A DNA stretch of 49,456 nucleotides from Lachnospira sp900551945. Lineage in GTDB: Bacteria > Bacillota > Clostridia > Lachnospirales > Lachnospiraceae. The DNA lies in assembly GCA_048380335.1 (NCBI GenBank), contig DBFCCI010000028.1, positions 1 to 49,456 of the forward strand. The letters run 5' to 3'. Positions 9,030-18,317 of this stretch are shown one piece after another. A program made the position numbers and the translations under genes. Every line of letters starts with the position of its first letter. The stretch's first letter is position 1. The notes under the pieces are model-generated. The model saw only the letters and a list, made by a program, of their open reading frames with translations. It was not told the DNA's origin and did no database searches.

Positions 9030-10838
9030 TTATCTATTAAAAACATATCTTGCCATATTAACAAGCGTTTCTGCTGTATCTCTTGATAAAACCGTTTCTT
9101 TTGCAATCACATATTCATCTGTTATTATATTATCAACGCCCTTGTTAGAAAGATTTTTTATTGAAATCTCATTATTAACAGTCCATGCGTACACTTCTTT
9201 ACCAGATTTGTGTATTGCGTCAATTAACCTTTTTGACAAAAACGAAGCATTCATACTAAAAAAATCCACTTCGTCTGTATCGTAAAATGTCCCATAAGCA
9301 ACAGAAAGAATATATCCTGTTTTAATATTTTCATCATATTCTTTTATTTTTTTTAGAGTATTATAGTCAAAAGATGTAATTTCACAATCTTCTTGTGCTT
9401 CATATTCTTGTATTATTTTTACAACTTTACCTGCTATATCGCTATCATTTAATGAAGTTTTAATCTCGATATTTAATTTTACTTTTCCTTTAGTAAGCGC
9501 TAACACTTCTTGCAAAGTTGGCACTTGTTCACCTGCGTATTCTTTGCTAAAAAATGAACCTGCGTCAAGTCTTTTAACTTCATCAAGTGTCATATCACTA
9601 ATATAACGGTCTACACCTGTCGTTCTTTTTGCATTTGCATCGTGCATTATTACAATCTCACCATCTCTAGTCTGCCTTACATCAAGTTCAATATAATCCA
9701 CTCTATTACTTATAGCCTTGTCAAATGCCGCAAGTGTATTTTCAGGGGCTAAAAGCGCACCACCTCTATGAGCAGTTATATTCGTTTCATGAAATACTGC
9801 TATTTTATCAAAGGGATTTTTATTAAATGTTTTAACAACATAAATTGTATTAATAATAATAGAAGCAAATAAAACTATATAATAAATAAACTTATTAAAA
9901 TCATGTCTTTTTTCACTATGACTTGTTATGCTCACTTTTATATTGTCTATATCTGCATATTTATAATAACGCCTTGTTATAACTGCAAAAGAGATTGGAA
10001 TACAAGTATATACCATAAAAAACTTAACAGCTTTACGAATGTATCTTAACATTGATAAATATATAGTACTTCCCATATATGCCATATCAAGAAACTTAAC
10101 ACCTGCTATAAGTACGGCTGACAAGATAACATAAACTACTCCAATAAATGCAATTACACATATATTATACATTACAATTGAATATATAACGCCAAATAAA
10201 TGTTTTTTCACCATTGAAGCACTTTTTTTATATGCTTCAATAACATTTTCCTTCTCAAGGAAAAATATATTAAATACAAACACTCCCCTTATAACGAATA
10301 CATAAATAGTAATTATTCCTAATATAAATAATACCTTTGGAAATATTCCTGTATATAATATTGCTGTTTTTAATAGATTAACTATCGTCTGTGAATACAA
10401 TATGTTACAAAATACAGCAACATTTATAAATACAATAATTAAAAGTTCAAAGAAAAATGTCCATATATTTTTTATATTAATTCTTGCAAAAAATTCTTTA
10501 ACAGCTGTGTATACACACTGAAAAATCGTGGCATCACTTTTTTTCCTGTTTCCTTCAAAACACATAACAAGAAAACTCATTTCAAAAAAACAATACAAAG
10601 CTAAAAATATAAGTCCTAAAATAATAAATATTATAACTATTGGATTAGTAAGTGTAGTAGCTATATATTCATTTGTAAGATACTTCACTCCCGTAAATTT
10701 CATTGCATAATGTAAAAGCAATAAAATACAAGGATATATTATTGCCGTTGCCGCAAGTTTGTATGTTATTTCAAAAATAATAATATTCCTTTTACTACTT
10801 CTTAACATTTCCAAATCTTTTTTTAATGAGCCAAACAT
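9030..10838 (-). CDS. membrane glycerophosphodiester phosphodiesterase
   Basis: About 602 residues from the ATG at 10838, which has GGAAGTGG upstream; an upstream GTG at 10868 lacks a good site. Residues 1 to about 330 carry several transmembrane helices of the GDPD-associated membrane domain. The C-terminal catalytic domain begins at ITAHRGG and continues with PENTLAAF, YIELDVRQTRDG and VIMHDA, the metal-binding Glu/Asp/His set of the family. It hydrolyses glycerophosphodiesters to glycerol-3-phosphate and an alcohol. With the next two minus-strand genes it may act in membrane lipid turnover. The 9-10 nt tail before ptsI contains no terminator. Confidence 0.92.
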   Translation of the reverse strand: MFGSLKKDLEMLRSSKRNIIIFEITYKLAATAIIYPCILLLLHYAMKFTGVKYLTNEYIATTLTNPIVIIFIILGLIFLALYCFFEMSFLVMCFEGNRKKSDATIFQCVYTAVKEFFARINIKNIWTFFFELLIIVFINVAVFCNILYSQTIVNLLKTAILYTGIFPKVLFILGIITIYVFVIRGVFVFNIFFLEKENVIEAYKKSASMVKKHLFGVIYSIVMYNICVIAFIGVVYVILSAVLIAGVKFLDMAYMGSTIYLSMLRYIRKAVKFFMVYTCIPISFAVITRRYYKYADIDNIKVSITSHSEKRHDFNKFIYYIVLFASIIINTIYVVKTFNKNPFDKIAVFHETNITAHRGGALLAPENTLAAFDKAISNRVDYIELDVRQTRDGEIVIMHDANAKRTTGVDRYISDMTLDEVKRLDAGSFFSKEYAGEQVPTLQEVLALTKGKVKLNIEIKTSLNDSDIAGKVVKIIQEYEAQEDCEITSFDYNTLKKIKEYDENIKTGYILSVAYGTFYDTDEVDFFSMNASFLSKRLIDAIHKSGKEVYAWTVNNEISIKNLSNKGVDNIITDEYVIAKETVLSRDTAETLVNMARYVFNR

Positions 10839-10885
10839 AAAAACCACTTCCAATACAAAACTTGCCACAACTCAATGTTGTGAAT

Positions 10886-11476
10886 TTACCTAAAGTTCCT
10901 TGTAAAATGATTATGTTTAAAATCATTTACTGCTACTTTAATCGAATTAAGTTCTATTCTTCTTAAAAAGTTATAAGAAAAGTCTAATAAATATGAAGTA
11001 ACAAGAATAGGACTTATTATTGCTACAATTCTTTCATTTATTCCATGTACAAAATTCTCAATAACTGCATTAAGAAAGCCAAATATAATTAATGCTAAAA
11101 GTCCCCAACCTAAAGTACTTTTAATACAAAGTATTCCTTTATAGTTAAATCTTTCGTGGTCATAATTCCACCACACCTTACCAAAAAGCTTAATCATAAG
11201 CTGTGCAGTAAGATATTCAAATATAGTTGCACATATACAACCGAAAAAGTATATTTTAAAATAATTCTTTTCTATTGGTGCAAATATATGAAATGCTATA
11301 AATACACCAAAACCATATATAACGCAGAATGGCAATTTTGCAAAACCTCTATTCTCCCAGTAGCCTAACTGCTTTCTTATAACAACACATTCCATTGCCC
11401 AACCAAGAAAGCTATATATAAAAAACCATATTGCTAATTGGCACAAATCCATTCCACGAAAACTATAACTTAACAT
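10886..11476 (-). CDS. putative ABC transporter permease, CmpB/PF06541 type
   Basis: 196 residues with about five hydrophobic helices. The start (LAIWFFIYSFLGWAMECV) and the segment NRGFAKLPFCVIYGFGV are typical of the PF06541 family, which is annotated as ABC permease-like but has no proven function. GAGG lies 5 nt upstream of ATG. It lies between the phosphatidyltransferase (48-nt gap to that stop) and the GDPD gene, so a membrane-lipid or envelope role is possible. No ATPase partner is adjacent. Confidence 0.8.
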   Translation of the reverse strand: MLSYSFRGMDLCQLAIWFFIYSFLGWAMECVVIRKQLGYWENRGFAKLPFCVIYGFGVFIAFHIFAPIEKNYFKIYFFGCICATIFEYLTAQLMIKLFGKVWWNYDHERFNYKGILCIKSTLGWGLLALIIFGFLNAVIENFVHGINERIVAIISPILVTSYLLDFSYNFLRRIELNSIKVAVNDFKHNHFTRNFR

Positions 11477-11524
11477 TTTTCCTCATTTCTAAGCGAATAT
11501 TATAATCCGCATAATCTCTTACTG

Positions 11525-12118
11525 TTAGTATAATACATTTTTAGTATTATGTCTGCTATCTTTAATCATTATTATATACAATCTTATATACATTACAAAT
11601 GAAAGTGTAATTGCTGCCGCACATACAATAAGAAGTGCATTTCTTAAATAAGCGTTAAGCTGAGGAACTGCCACAAACACTAACATTACAACATAAAGCA
11701 CAGCCGTACACACCTTGCCATACCACTTAGCGCCATTAAGTCGTCTACCTTTAGTTTTTAATATTATAAATGCTATCAATGCAAGTACAACTTCTTTTAT
11801 AATAAGGTAAATAGTAAGCATATACATATTCTTGACATTAAATGTAAGTGTTATAAGCATTGCAAACTGCATAAGCTTGTCTGCCACTGGGTCAATTACT
11901 TTTCCTAAATCTGTTATCATATTAAACTTTCTTGCAATACGTCCATCTAAAAAGTCAGTAATTCCCGCTACCATCACAACAAGCATTGCTATATAATAAT
12001 CATTTTGACTTGTAGCTGTATTATAAATGTATAAAAACACCCCTACCATAATGATTCTTAAATAACACAATATATTAGGTATTGCTACTAAATCTTTTAT
12101 TTTAAAATGAAATTCCAT
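11525..12118 (-). CDS. pgsA: CDP-alcohol phosphatidyltransferase (PgsA-like)
   Basis: 197 residues. It has the CDP-alcohol phosphotransferase signature as DFLDGRIARKF followed by GKVIDPVADK (D-G-x2-A-R-x8-G-x3-D-x3-D). Several transmembrane helices follow. It most likely transfers a phosphatidyl group from CDP-diacylglycerol to glycerol-3-phosphate; the exact acceptor cannot be read from the sequence. I chose ATG at 12118, preceded by AAGGGTG; the upstream in-frame GTG at 12127 falls within that site. Upstream lie repeat D1 and the icd terminator. Confidence 0.88.
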   Translation of the reverse strand: MEFHFKIKDLVAIPNILCYLRIIMVGVFLYIYNTATSQNDYYIAMLVVMVAGITDFLDGRIARKFNMITDLGKVIDPVADKLMQFAMLITLTFNVKNMYMLTIYLIIKEVVLALIAFIILKTKGRRLNGAKWYGKVCTAVLYVVMLVFVAVPQLNAYLRNALLIVCAAAITLSFVMYIRLYIIMIKDSRHNTKNVLY

Positions 12119-12190
12119 AGTAATCACCCTTTAAACTTATTATTTATAATAATTTACACAACTGTCACAAAAACAACAGTCGTCAAGCTC

Positions 12191-12229
12191 TTGTGCAAGC
12201 ACAGACTTTGACTCGTTGTTCGCATAAAT
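12191..12229 (-). repeat. dispersed hairpin family D, copy D1
   Basis: On the minus strand, ATTTATGCGAACAACGAGTC followed by AAAGTCTGTGCTTGCACAA. TGCGAACA can pair with TGTGCTTGCA around a CGAGTCAAAGTC loop. The same unit occurs near 19.65, 39.6 and 46.57 kb. It follows the icd terminator-like stem by about 8 nt. Confidence 0.75.
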
Positions 12230-12237
12230 TTAGAAAT

Positions 12238-12280
12238 GGGGCTGTTGCACTAAGAAATTCTTAACCAGTGCGACAACCCC
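12238..12280 (-). terminator. terminator-like stem after icd
   Basis: GGGGTTGTCGCACT pairs with AGTGCAACAGCCCC about 20 nt past the icd stop. The T-tract is weak (ATTTCTAAATTT). The same GGGYTGT...ACAACCC design recurs at 46593-46643 and, in altered form, at 16738-16818. Confidence 0.7.
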
Positions 12281-12299
12281 ACTTTAAACTTATCAGTTA

Positions 12300-13508
12300 T
12301 TATAAAAGACCTTCAAGTGTTGTTCTTACTGCCTTAATGAAATCCTGTGTATTAAGTACTTTAGGATTATCAAGTGTTGTAATAAGAGCAAGGTCTTTTG
12401 TCATCTGTCCATCTTCGATTGTCTTGATACAAGCTCTTTCAAGCTTATCTGCAAATTCACCAAGCTCTGGAATATTATCAAGTTCTCCACGCTTTCTTAA
12501 TGCACCTGTCCATGCGTAAATTGTAGCGATTGGATTAGTTGATGTTTCTTCTCCCTTAAGGTGCTTATAATAATGCCTTTGAACTGTTCCATGAGCAGCT
12601 TCATATTCGTAATTACCATCTGGTGATACAAGCACTGATGTCATCATTGAAAGTGAACCAAATGCTGTAGCTACCATATCACTCATAACATCGCCGTCAT
12701 AGTTCTTACAAGCCCAGATATAACCACCTTCTGAACGCATAACTCTTGCAACTGCATCATCTATTAATGTATAGAAGTAAGTAATTCCTGCTTCCTTAAA
12801 CTTCTCATCGTATTCATTGTCGTATATTTCTTGAAAAATGTCCTTGAATGTGTGGTCATACTTCTTTGAAATAGTATCCTTAGTAGCAAACCACAAATCC
12901 TGCTTTGTTTCAAGTGCAAAGTTAAAACAGCTTCTTGCAAAACTTTCTATTGAAGAATTAAGGTTGTGCATACCTTGAAGCACACCAGCTCCTTTAAAGT
13001 TATGTATAAGCTCTCTTGTTTCGTTACCATTTTCATCAGTAAATACAAGCTCTGCCTTACCAGCACCTTCAACCTTCATCTCAGAAGCTTTATACACATC
13101 ACCATAAGCATGTCTTGCTATTGTGATAGGCTTTTTCCAAGTCTTAACATAAGGCTCAATACCTTTAACAATAATTGGTGCTCTAAATACAGTACCATCA
13201 AGCATAGCTCTTATAGTTCCATTAGGACTTTTATACATTTCCTTTAAATCATATTCTTTAACTCTTGCCGCATTAGGTGTAATTGTAGCACACTTTACAG
13301 CAACACCGTATTTCTTTGTTGCTTCTGCTGAAGCTACTGTAACTTCGTCATTAGTTTCATTTCTGTGTACAAGACCGAGGTCATAATACTCAGTGTTTAA
13401 CTCAATAAATGGACTTAAAAGTTCATCTTTTATAAGTTTCCAAAGTACTCTTGTCATTTCATCGCCGTCCATTTCAACAAGCGGTGTTGTCATCTTAATC
13501 TTTTCCAT
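12300..13508 (-). CDS. icd: NADP-dependent isocitrate dehydrogenase
   Basis: 402 residues from the ATG at 13508, which has GAGGAG 9 nt upstream. It converts isocitrate to 2-oxoglutarate with CO2 and NADPH. Sequence features match the homodimeric, eukaryote-like type: TPLVEMDGDEMTRVLWK near the N-terminus, SPNGTIRAMLDGTVFRAPI for isocitrate binding, YDGDVMSDMVA (metal-binding Asp residues) and EAAHGTVQRHY near the cofactor site. No citrate synthase or aconitase is adjacent. Confidence 0.96.
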   Translation of the reverse strand: MEKIKMTTPLVEMDGDEMTRVLWKLIKDELLSPFIELNTEYYDLGLVHRNETNDEVTVASAEATKKYGVAVKCATITPNAARVKEYDLKEMYKSPNGTIRAMLDGTVFRAPIIVKGIEPYVKTWKKPITIARHAYGDVYKASEMKVEGAGKAELVFTDENGNETRELIHNFKGAGVLQGMHNLNSSIESFARSCFNFALETKQDLWFATKDTISKKYDHTFKDIFQEIYDNEYDEKFKEAGITYFYTLIDDAVARVMRSEGGYIWACKNYDGDVMSDMVATAFGSLSMMTSVLVSPDGNYEYEAAHGTVQRHYYKHLKGEETSTNPIATIYAWTGALRKRGELDNIPELGEFADKLERACIKTIEDGQMTKDLALITTLDNPKVLNTQDFIKAVRTTLEGLL

Positions 13509-13620
13509 GCCAATTACTCCTCTTTTCATAAACTTTTTCTTAAATTATAAAATATTTTCGCTATTTTGTAAATATAAATTATTTAATATTCCCATTGCTA
13601 TTAAGTTACAATCACATAAG

Positions 13621-13659
13621 AAGCTTGAATTTTTGTATTTTACATAAAAATTCAAGCTT
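13621..13659. repeat. 14-bp inverted repeat upstream of icd
   Basis: AAGCTTGAATTTTT pairs with AAAAATTCAAGCTT around an 11-nt loop. It resembles a terminator but has no gene entering it on either strand nearby. The GAATTTTTGTATTTT part resembles a motif repeated at 13.83, 13.96, 14.18 and 37.69 kb. Confidence 0.6.
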
Positions 13660-13748
13660 AATATACCTTATACTTGCCCTTTCTGACTACTTTCCACCAT
13701 AATCTATAAAATTTTTAGCCACTTAGTTTATAACTTCTTTAAGCATAT

Positions 13749-13985
13749 ATTTCAATACGTTCTGTTCAAGATATCAACATTATATAAACAATAAATTTCA
13801 ATATTTTACTGCCCCTCCAACAATATCTTGAGTTTTTGTATTTTGCATAAAATATATAATATTTCAATGTAAACCCACATTTCAATACGTTCCGTTCAAG
13901 ATATCAATATTATATAAACAATAAATTTCAATATTTTACTGACTCTCCAATAATATCTTGAGTTTTTGTATTTTGCATTACAATA
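13749..13985. repeat. direct tandem repeat, period 130 bp
   Basis: Two units start at 13749 and 13879 with ATTTCAATACGTTCYGTTCA, stay nearly identical for about 100 bp and end in TCTTGAGTTTTTGTATTTTG. No ORF is present. The end of the second unit is the left half of a 24-bp inverted repeat around foldback copy A3. Confidence 0.8.
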
Positions 13986-14193
13986 AATTTTCCTAAGATA
14001 TCAGTGTTAGATAAATCAATGAAATGCACCATTTAAAGAACAGTTATCTATATTTGTGTGCATTCAGCGAACACTCTTGTTCGATGAGAGCATACAAATA
14101 TAGGTGACTGTACTTTCACTGGTGTGTGAATAATTTATCTAATAATGATATCTTTTGCGACATATTAAAAATGCAAAATACAAAAACTCAAGA
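13956..14193. repeat. 24-bp inverted repeat flanking foldback copy A3
   Basis: 13956-13979 and 14170-14193 are perfect reverse complements (TCTTGAGTTTTTGTATTTTG... against ...CAAAATACAAAAACTCAAGA). They bracket copy A3 plus about 15 bp each side, forming a nested palindrome of about 238 bp. Confidence 0.8.
13995..14154. repeat. foldback element family A, copy A3
   Basis: About 160 bp. The outer arms AAGATATCA...TTAGATAAAT pair with two mismatches. The core has TGCACCATTTAAAGAACA, GCGAACA...TGTTCG and TGTACTTTCACTGGTGTGTG. It is the only full A or B copy not placed just after a stop codon; it lies between the divergent icd and asnB genes. Confidence 0.88.
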
Positions 14194-14347
14194 AACAATA
14201 CCCCTTGTATTCCATTATTTAGTCTGCTATAATCGTACTATTGTAAAATTATATATTACAATCACATAATATAGTTAAAAAATAACATAACAATATTAAT
14301 ACAAAAATAATAATCGCTGTAATCTCAGCGGACTGGAGGAAATTTTT

Positions 14348-16189
14348 ATGTGTGGATTTGCTGGTTTCACAGGACATCTTGACAACGGTGAAGAAGTCCT
14401 TACAAATATGATGAATAAAATTATCCATCGTGGACCTGACAGTGCAGGACAGCATATTGACGGAAAAGCATACATGGGCTTTAGAAGACTTAGTATCATC
14501 GACTTAGATAACGGAAGTCAGCCAATGTATAATGAAAATAAAAAAATAGTAATAACATTTAACGGCGAAATATACAATCACAAAGAATTAAGAAAAGAAT
14601 TAAAAGAAAAAGGTCATATATTCGCAAACAACTCAGATACAGAAGTATTAATTCATGCTTATGAAGAATACGGCGAAGATATGCTTAATAAATTAAGAGG
14701 AATGTTCGCATTTGTAATATGGGATAGCGAAAAAGAAACACTTTTTGGTGCAAGAGATTTCTTTGGAATAAAGCCATTTTACTATGCCGTTGTAGACGGT
14801 AACTTAGTATATGGTTCAGAAATCAAGAGTATCTTAGAATACCCTGGCTACAAAAAACAATTAAACGAAACAGCCCTTGAAAATTACCTTACATTCCAGT
14901 ACTCAGTACTCGATGAAACATTTTTCAAAGGTATCTATAAACTTATGCCATCTCACTGTCTTACATTCCACAACGGTGAGCTTAATGTAAAAAGATACTG
15001 GGAACCAACATTTGAAGCCGATGAAAATGCTTCACTTGACACACTTATAAAAGAAATTGATGACGCAATGCACGACTCTGTAGAACATCACAAGATTAGT
15101 GACGTAGAAGTTGGTTCTTTCCTTTCAAGTGGTGTTGACTCAAGCTACGTTGCTGCAATATTTAACGGTGATAAGACATTTACAGTTGGTTTTGACTATG
15201 AAAAATATAATGAAATAGACTATGCTAAGTCATTATCAGACAAGATTAAAATAGACAACTATAGCAAGCTCGTATCAAGTCAAGAATACTGGGCAGCTAT
15301 TCCAAAAATTCAATATCACATGGACGAACCTTTAGCAGACCCTGCTGCAATTGCACTTTACTTTGTAAGTCAGACAGCTTCAAAGCACGTTAAAGTTGCG
15401 CTTTCTGGTGAAGGTGCTGATGAATTTTTCGGTGGTTACAACATTTACAGAGAACCACACGACCTTGCAGGCTTCCAAAAGCTTCCATTAGGACTTCGTA
15501 AAGGTCTTGCAAAATGTGCTTCTGCTCTTCCATTTAAGTTCAAAGGTAAGAACTTCCTTATTAGAGCAAGTAAGCCAGTCGAAGAAAGATTTATTGGTAA
15601 CGCATTTATGTTTAATGAAAAAGAACGTAATAAAGTTCTTAAACACCCAACTGGAAAGTACAACCATACAGAACTTACAAAGCCATTTTATGACAAAGTT
15701 AAGGATAAAGACGATGTAACTAAAATGCAGTATATCGACATTAACTTCTGGCTTATCGGAGATATTCTTCTTAAAGCTGATAAGATGAGTATGGCTCATT
15801 CCCTTGAAGTTCGTGTACCATTCCTTGACAGAAAAGTATTTGACGTTGCAAGAACTATTCCTACAAAGTACAAAGTCAACGATAAGAATACTAAATACGC
15901 AATGCGTATGGCTGCTCACAAGTATCTTCCAGATATGGTTGCTGAAAAAAAGAAGCTCGGCTTCCCTGTTCCAATTCGTATATGGTTAAAAGACGAAAAG
16001 TACTACAATATTATCAAGAAAGCATTTAACAGCAAAGCTGCTAAGAAATACTTTAACACTTCTGAACTTATGAAATATCTTGATGACCACAAGGCTGGAA
16101 AAGCTGATAACTCAAGAAAGATATGGACTGTTTATATGTTCCTTGTTTGGTATGAAGATTTCTTTGGTGAAAATAAAATTGCTGCATAA
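14348..16189 (+). CDS. asnB: asparagine synthase (glutamine-hydrolysing)
   Basis: 613 residues; GGAGG precedes the ATG. It makes asparagine from aspartate, glutamine and ATP. The class II glutaminase domain (1 to about 200) starts MCGFAGF, so Cys2 becomes the N-terminal nucleophile after Met removal; HRGPDSAG and FNGEIYNH follow. The synthetase domain has the PP-loop variant LSSGVDSSYVAA, ALSGEGADEFFGGY, and a conserved DKMSMAHSLEVRVPFLD segment. Two hairpins follow the gene. It is divergent from icd across an 839-bp repeat-filled gap. Confidence 0.96.
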   Translation: MCGFAGFTGHLDNGEEVLTNMMNKIIHRGPDSAGQHIDGKAYMGFRRLSIIDLDNGSQPMYNENKKIVITFNGEIYNHKELRKELKEKGHIFANNSDTEVLIHAYEEYGEDMLNKLRGMFAFVIWDSEKETLFGARDFFGIKPFYYAVVDGNLVYGSEIKSILEYPGYKKQLNETALENYLTFQYSVLDETFFKGIYKLMPSHCLTFHNGELNVKRYWEPTFEADENASLDTLIKEIDDAMHDSVEHHKISDVEVGSFLSSGVDSSYVAAIFNGDKTFTVGFDYEKYNEIDYAKSLSDKIKIDNYSKLVSSQEYWAAIPKIQYHMDEPLADPAAIALYFVSQTASKHVKVALSGEGADEFFGGYNIYREPHDLAGFQKLPLGLRKGLAKCASALPFKFKGKNFLIRASKPVEERFIGNAFMFNEKERNKVLKHPTGKYNHTELTKPFYDKVKDKDDVTKMQYIDINFWLIGDILLKADKMSMAHSLEVRVPFLDRKVFDVARTIPTKYKVNDKNTKYAMRMAAHKYLPDMVAEKKKLGFPVPIRIWLKDEKYYNIIKKAFNSKAAKKYFNTSELMKYLDDHKAGKADNSRKIWTVYMFLVWYEDFFGENKIAA

Positions 16190-16205
16190 ATAAAATATAT
16201 AAAAC

Positions 16206-16241
16206 AAGTCCAACACTTCTATTGCAAGAAATGTTGGACTT
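16206..16241 (+). terminator. hairpin just downstream of asnB
   Basis: AAGTCCAACA pairs with TGTTGGACTT, with an inner TTCT/AGAA extension, 16 nt past the asnB stop. No clean T-run follows, so it may be an mRNA 3' stabiliser or a weak terminator ahead of the stronger one at 16267. Confidence 0.65.
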
Positions 16242-16266
16242 GCTTGTTATTTCAAAAGTATTTATC

Positions 16267-16309
16267 AAAAACGACTCAATCCATTTATATGTATTTGAGT
16301 CGTTTTTTT
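16267..16309 (+). terminator. Rho-independent terminator of asnB
   Basis: AAAACGACTCAA pairs with TTGAGTCGTTTT, followed by more T residues, giving a strong intrinsic terminator. It separates asnB from the cupin gene. Confidence 0.88.
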
Positions 16310-16381
16310 GAATTATATCTGTAGCATTATTGAGAATTTTGTTGTATTATTTTTATAAATATTATTATTGGAGGAATTTTT

Positions 16382-16705
16382 ATGTTTGTATTTAATAAAG
16401 ATGTTATTGCAACTGACTGTGAACCTGGCGTTACTAGAAAGATTTTAACTTATTCAAAAGACCTTATGATGTGTGAGATTACTTTTAAAAAAGGTGCTAA
16501 AGGAAATTTTCACAAGCATGAACATTTACAAATAACTTATATTGCAAAGGGCAGTTTTGAATTTACAATTGATGGCGAAACTAAGATTGTAAATCAAGGT
16601 GACAGTGTATATATGCCATCTAATAGTGAACATGGCGTTACTTGTCTTGAAGATGGAATACTTGTAGATGTATTTAATCCTATGAGAGAGGATTTCTTAA
16701 AATAA
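16382..16705 (+). CDS. small cupin-domain protein
   Basis: 107 residues, a single cupin barrel, with GGAGG upstream. Cupin motif 1 is visible as GNFHKHEHLQITYIAKGSFEF (His-x-His, Glu absent at the usual place), and motif 2 as GDSVYMPSNSEHGV. The His residues suggest a metal site. Small cupins of this type include sugar or amino-acid binding sensors and enzymes; the substrate cannot be told. It stands alone between terminators. Confidence 0.85.
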   Translation: MFVFNKDVIATDCEPGVTRKILTYSKDLMMCEITFKKGAKGNFHKHEHLQITYIAKGSFEFTIDGETKIVNQGDSVYMPSNSEHGVTCLEDGILVDVFNPMREDFLK

Positions 16706-16737
16706 AATAATAATTGTTACTATTATATTAAAAACAT

Positions 16738-16818
16738 AAAGGCTGTTGTATTAAAAAATCTCATACAAGATATAGCTATTCTTATCTTGTATTGATTTTT
16801 GTTAATACAACAGCCTTT
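16738..16818. terminator. long bidirectional hairpin between convergent genes
   Basis: AAGGCTGTTGTATTAA pairs with TTAATACAACAGCCTT, with a second inner stem ATACAAGATA/TATCTTGTAT. It lies between the cupin (plus) and the M15 peptidase (minus). It matches the GGCTGTTG design of the stems beside family D repeats. Confidence 0.8.
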
Positions 16819-16832
16819 ATAATATTAACTTA

Positions 16833-17486
16833 TTACTTATTCATCTTTTCTATTACTGAGTCTGGCACTTCAAAGTGTTGATAATCCTTTGCATTTTCCC
16901 AATCTCCACCCCATTCAAAACCATGTTCCATAAAAAGTTTATAACAAAGGTCATTATGGTCAATCTTATATGGGAAATCTGCTGTTCTATCTATATAAGG
17001 TTCTGCTGTCGATGGTTCTAAACTTCTTTGTCCATTTACTTTTTTAATATAAGGATTGTATAATGGATTAATATCTACAGCCAATCCCATACCATGTTTT
17101 GATATCGTAGTTGTATGAGAAATAAAACGAAAATTAAACGATGAACTATTATTATCACGCATAGAGCTTTCATCATCTGCATTATATTCATCAATTAATC
17201 GCACTTTTTCTATTGGATAATTAGCTTTATATAATTCTTTAAATATATCTAATACATCATCAGAAATCAGCTTATTTACTACTATCTCTCCTTGTTTTGT
17301 ATTTCCATCTAAATCTTTGTGTAAAATATGAAGATATATTAATTCTTCTCTTGGCACATTACAATTTTCTTTATAAGATTTTCCATACATTCTACTAAAA
17401 AGTTCATCTGTAATTTCTGCCATATAAAAAGATTTTTCAATATCTATATCATTATTATTAAAACCAACTACTGAATTTCTCAACAC
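16833..17486 (-). CDS. M15-family peptidase (VanY-like D,D- or L,D-carboxypeptidase)
   Basis: 217 residues. The M15 zinc site appears as SKHGMGLAVDINP (His and Asp ligands) and DYQHFE (third His), with EWGGDW nearby. Such enzymes trim terminal D-Ala or cleave L-Ala/D-Glu links in peptidoglycan peptides. The start is a GTG at 17486 with GGTGGT 6 nt upstream. No signal peptide, lipobox or membrane helix is visible, which is unusual for a wall enzyme; an in-frame stop lies just upstream. The last codons lie 15 nt from the shared terminator at 16738-16818. Confidence 0.85.
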   Translation of the reverse strand: MLRNSVVGFNNNDIDIEKSFYMAEITDELFSRMYGKSYKENCNVPREELIYLHILHKDLDGNTKQGEIVVNKLISDDVLDIFKELYKANYPIEKVRLIDEYNADDESSMRDNNSSSFNFRFISHTTTISKHGMGLAVDINPLYNPYIKKVNGQRSLEPSTAEPYIDRTADFPYKIDHNDLCYKLFMEHGFEWGGDWENAKDYQHFEVPDSVIEKMNK

Positions 17487-17600
17487 AATTACACCACCTA
17501 AACTTAAGAATTTCTTCTTTTATCAAATATTTTTATTTCACCAATGTCGCTAAATAAAATACATATTTACAATCTGTTTTAACATTCGCTAACAAATATA

Positions 17601-18278
17601 TTACTTAATAGCCATAGAACGTCTATTTACCATTTTAACAATATAATATGTTAAAAATACTACAAGCCCCATTACAGCCACATAATCAAATACAAAAAAC
17701 AGTACATTTTCCATATAATCATAAAAAACAAAATGTATCTTCATCAAAAGATAACCGCCTATTTCTCTCTTATAAAAAGCATAGCCGCCATAACTGGCAA
17801 AGATAATTGCCATTACTCTTGCAATCCAGCTTCTTACTATTGAGGAATTTTTAAATATTTTCTTTGTCATATTGACAATCATATTCCAATGAATACCTAA
17901 ATGCACTGACATAACCATAAAGCCCCAGTACGCACAAAACATATGTACTTGCCTTGCAAGCATTGACACACCTGTTACTTTTACAAACTTGAAAATATTA
18001 TCTGATAAGATTATACCACTTACCATAGAACCTATCATTAGTATTAATATCACAAATACTAATATTGTCTGTATTATGCGGAGTGGTGAATATTTTCCCT
18101 TTGTGATAGTAGCTATCCATCTTCTATTTAATATATGATGTATTACAAATAGCACAAATATAGAAATACCGATTACTTCATGTGCCACTTCTCCAACAAG
18201 ACTATACGCCATTAAAAGCAATAGACAAATTATCATACATACATCTATTACAATTCTTGTTACTAACTTTTTATTCAT
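17601..18278 (-). CDS. DUF4405-type membrane protein, possible b-heme protein
   Basis: 225 residues with about five transmembrane helices. Paired His residues lie in or next to helices (VAHEV, VIHHILNRRW, RQVHMFCAY, SVHLGIHW), as expected for a cytochrome b561-like heme fold; this matches the DUF4405 family. Function is unknown, with membrane electron transfer inferred. AGGAG precedes the ATG. It may be co-transcribed with the methyltransferase gene (39-nt gap). Confidence 0.8.
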   Translation of the reverse strand: MNKKLVTRIVIDVCMIICLLLLMAYSLVGEVAHEVIGISIFVLFVIHHILNRRWIATITKGKYSPLRIIQTILVFVILILMIGSMVSGIILSDNIFKFVKVTGVSMLARQVHMFCAYWGFMVMSVHLGIHWNMIVNMTKKIFKNSSIVRSWIARVMAIIFASYGGYAFYKREIGGYLLMKIHFVFYDYMENVLFFVFDYVAVMGLVVFLTYYIVKMVNRRSMAIK

Positions 18279-18317
18279 TAATTACTCCTGATTAAATTTA
18301 TAAATATACTACTTTAC

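Noticed and set aside
9030..10868. Longer GDPD start at GTG 10868
   Set aside because: No ribosome binding site precedes it, whereas the ATG at 10838 has GGAAGTGG at a suitable distance.
15488..15919. 143-codon minus-strand frame
   Set aside because: Antisense to the well-supported asnB gene, no recognisable motifs or start signal.
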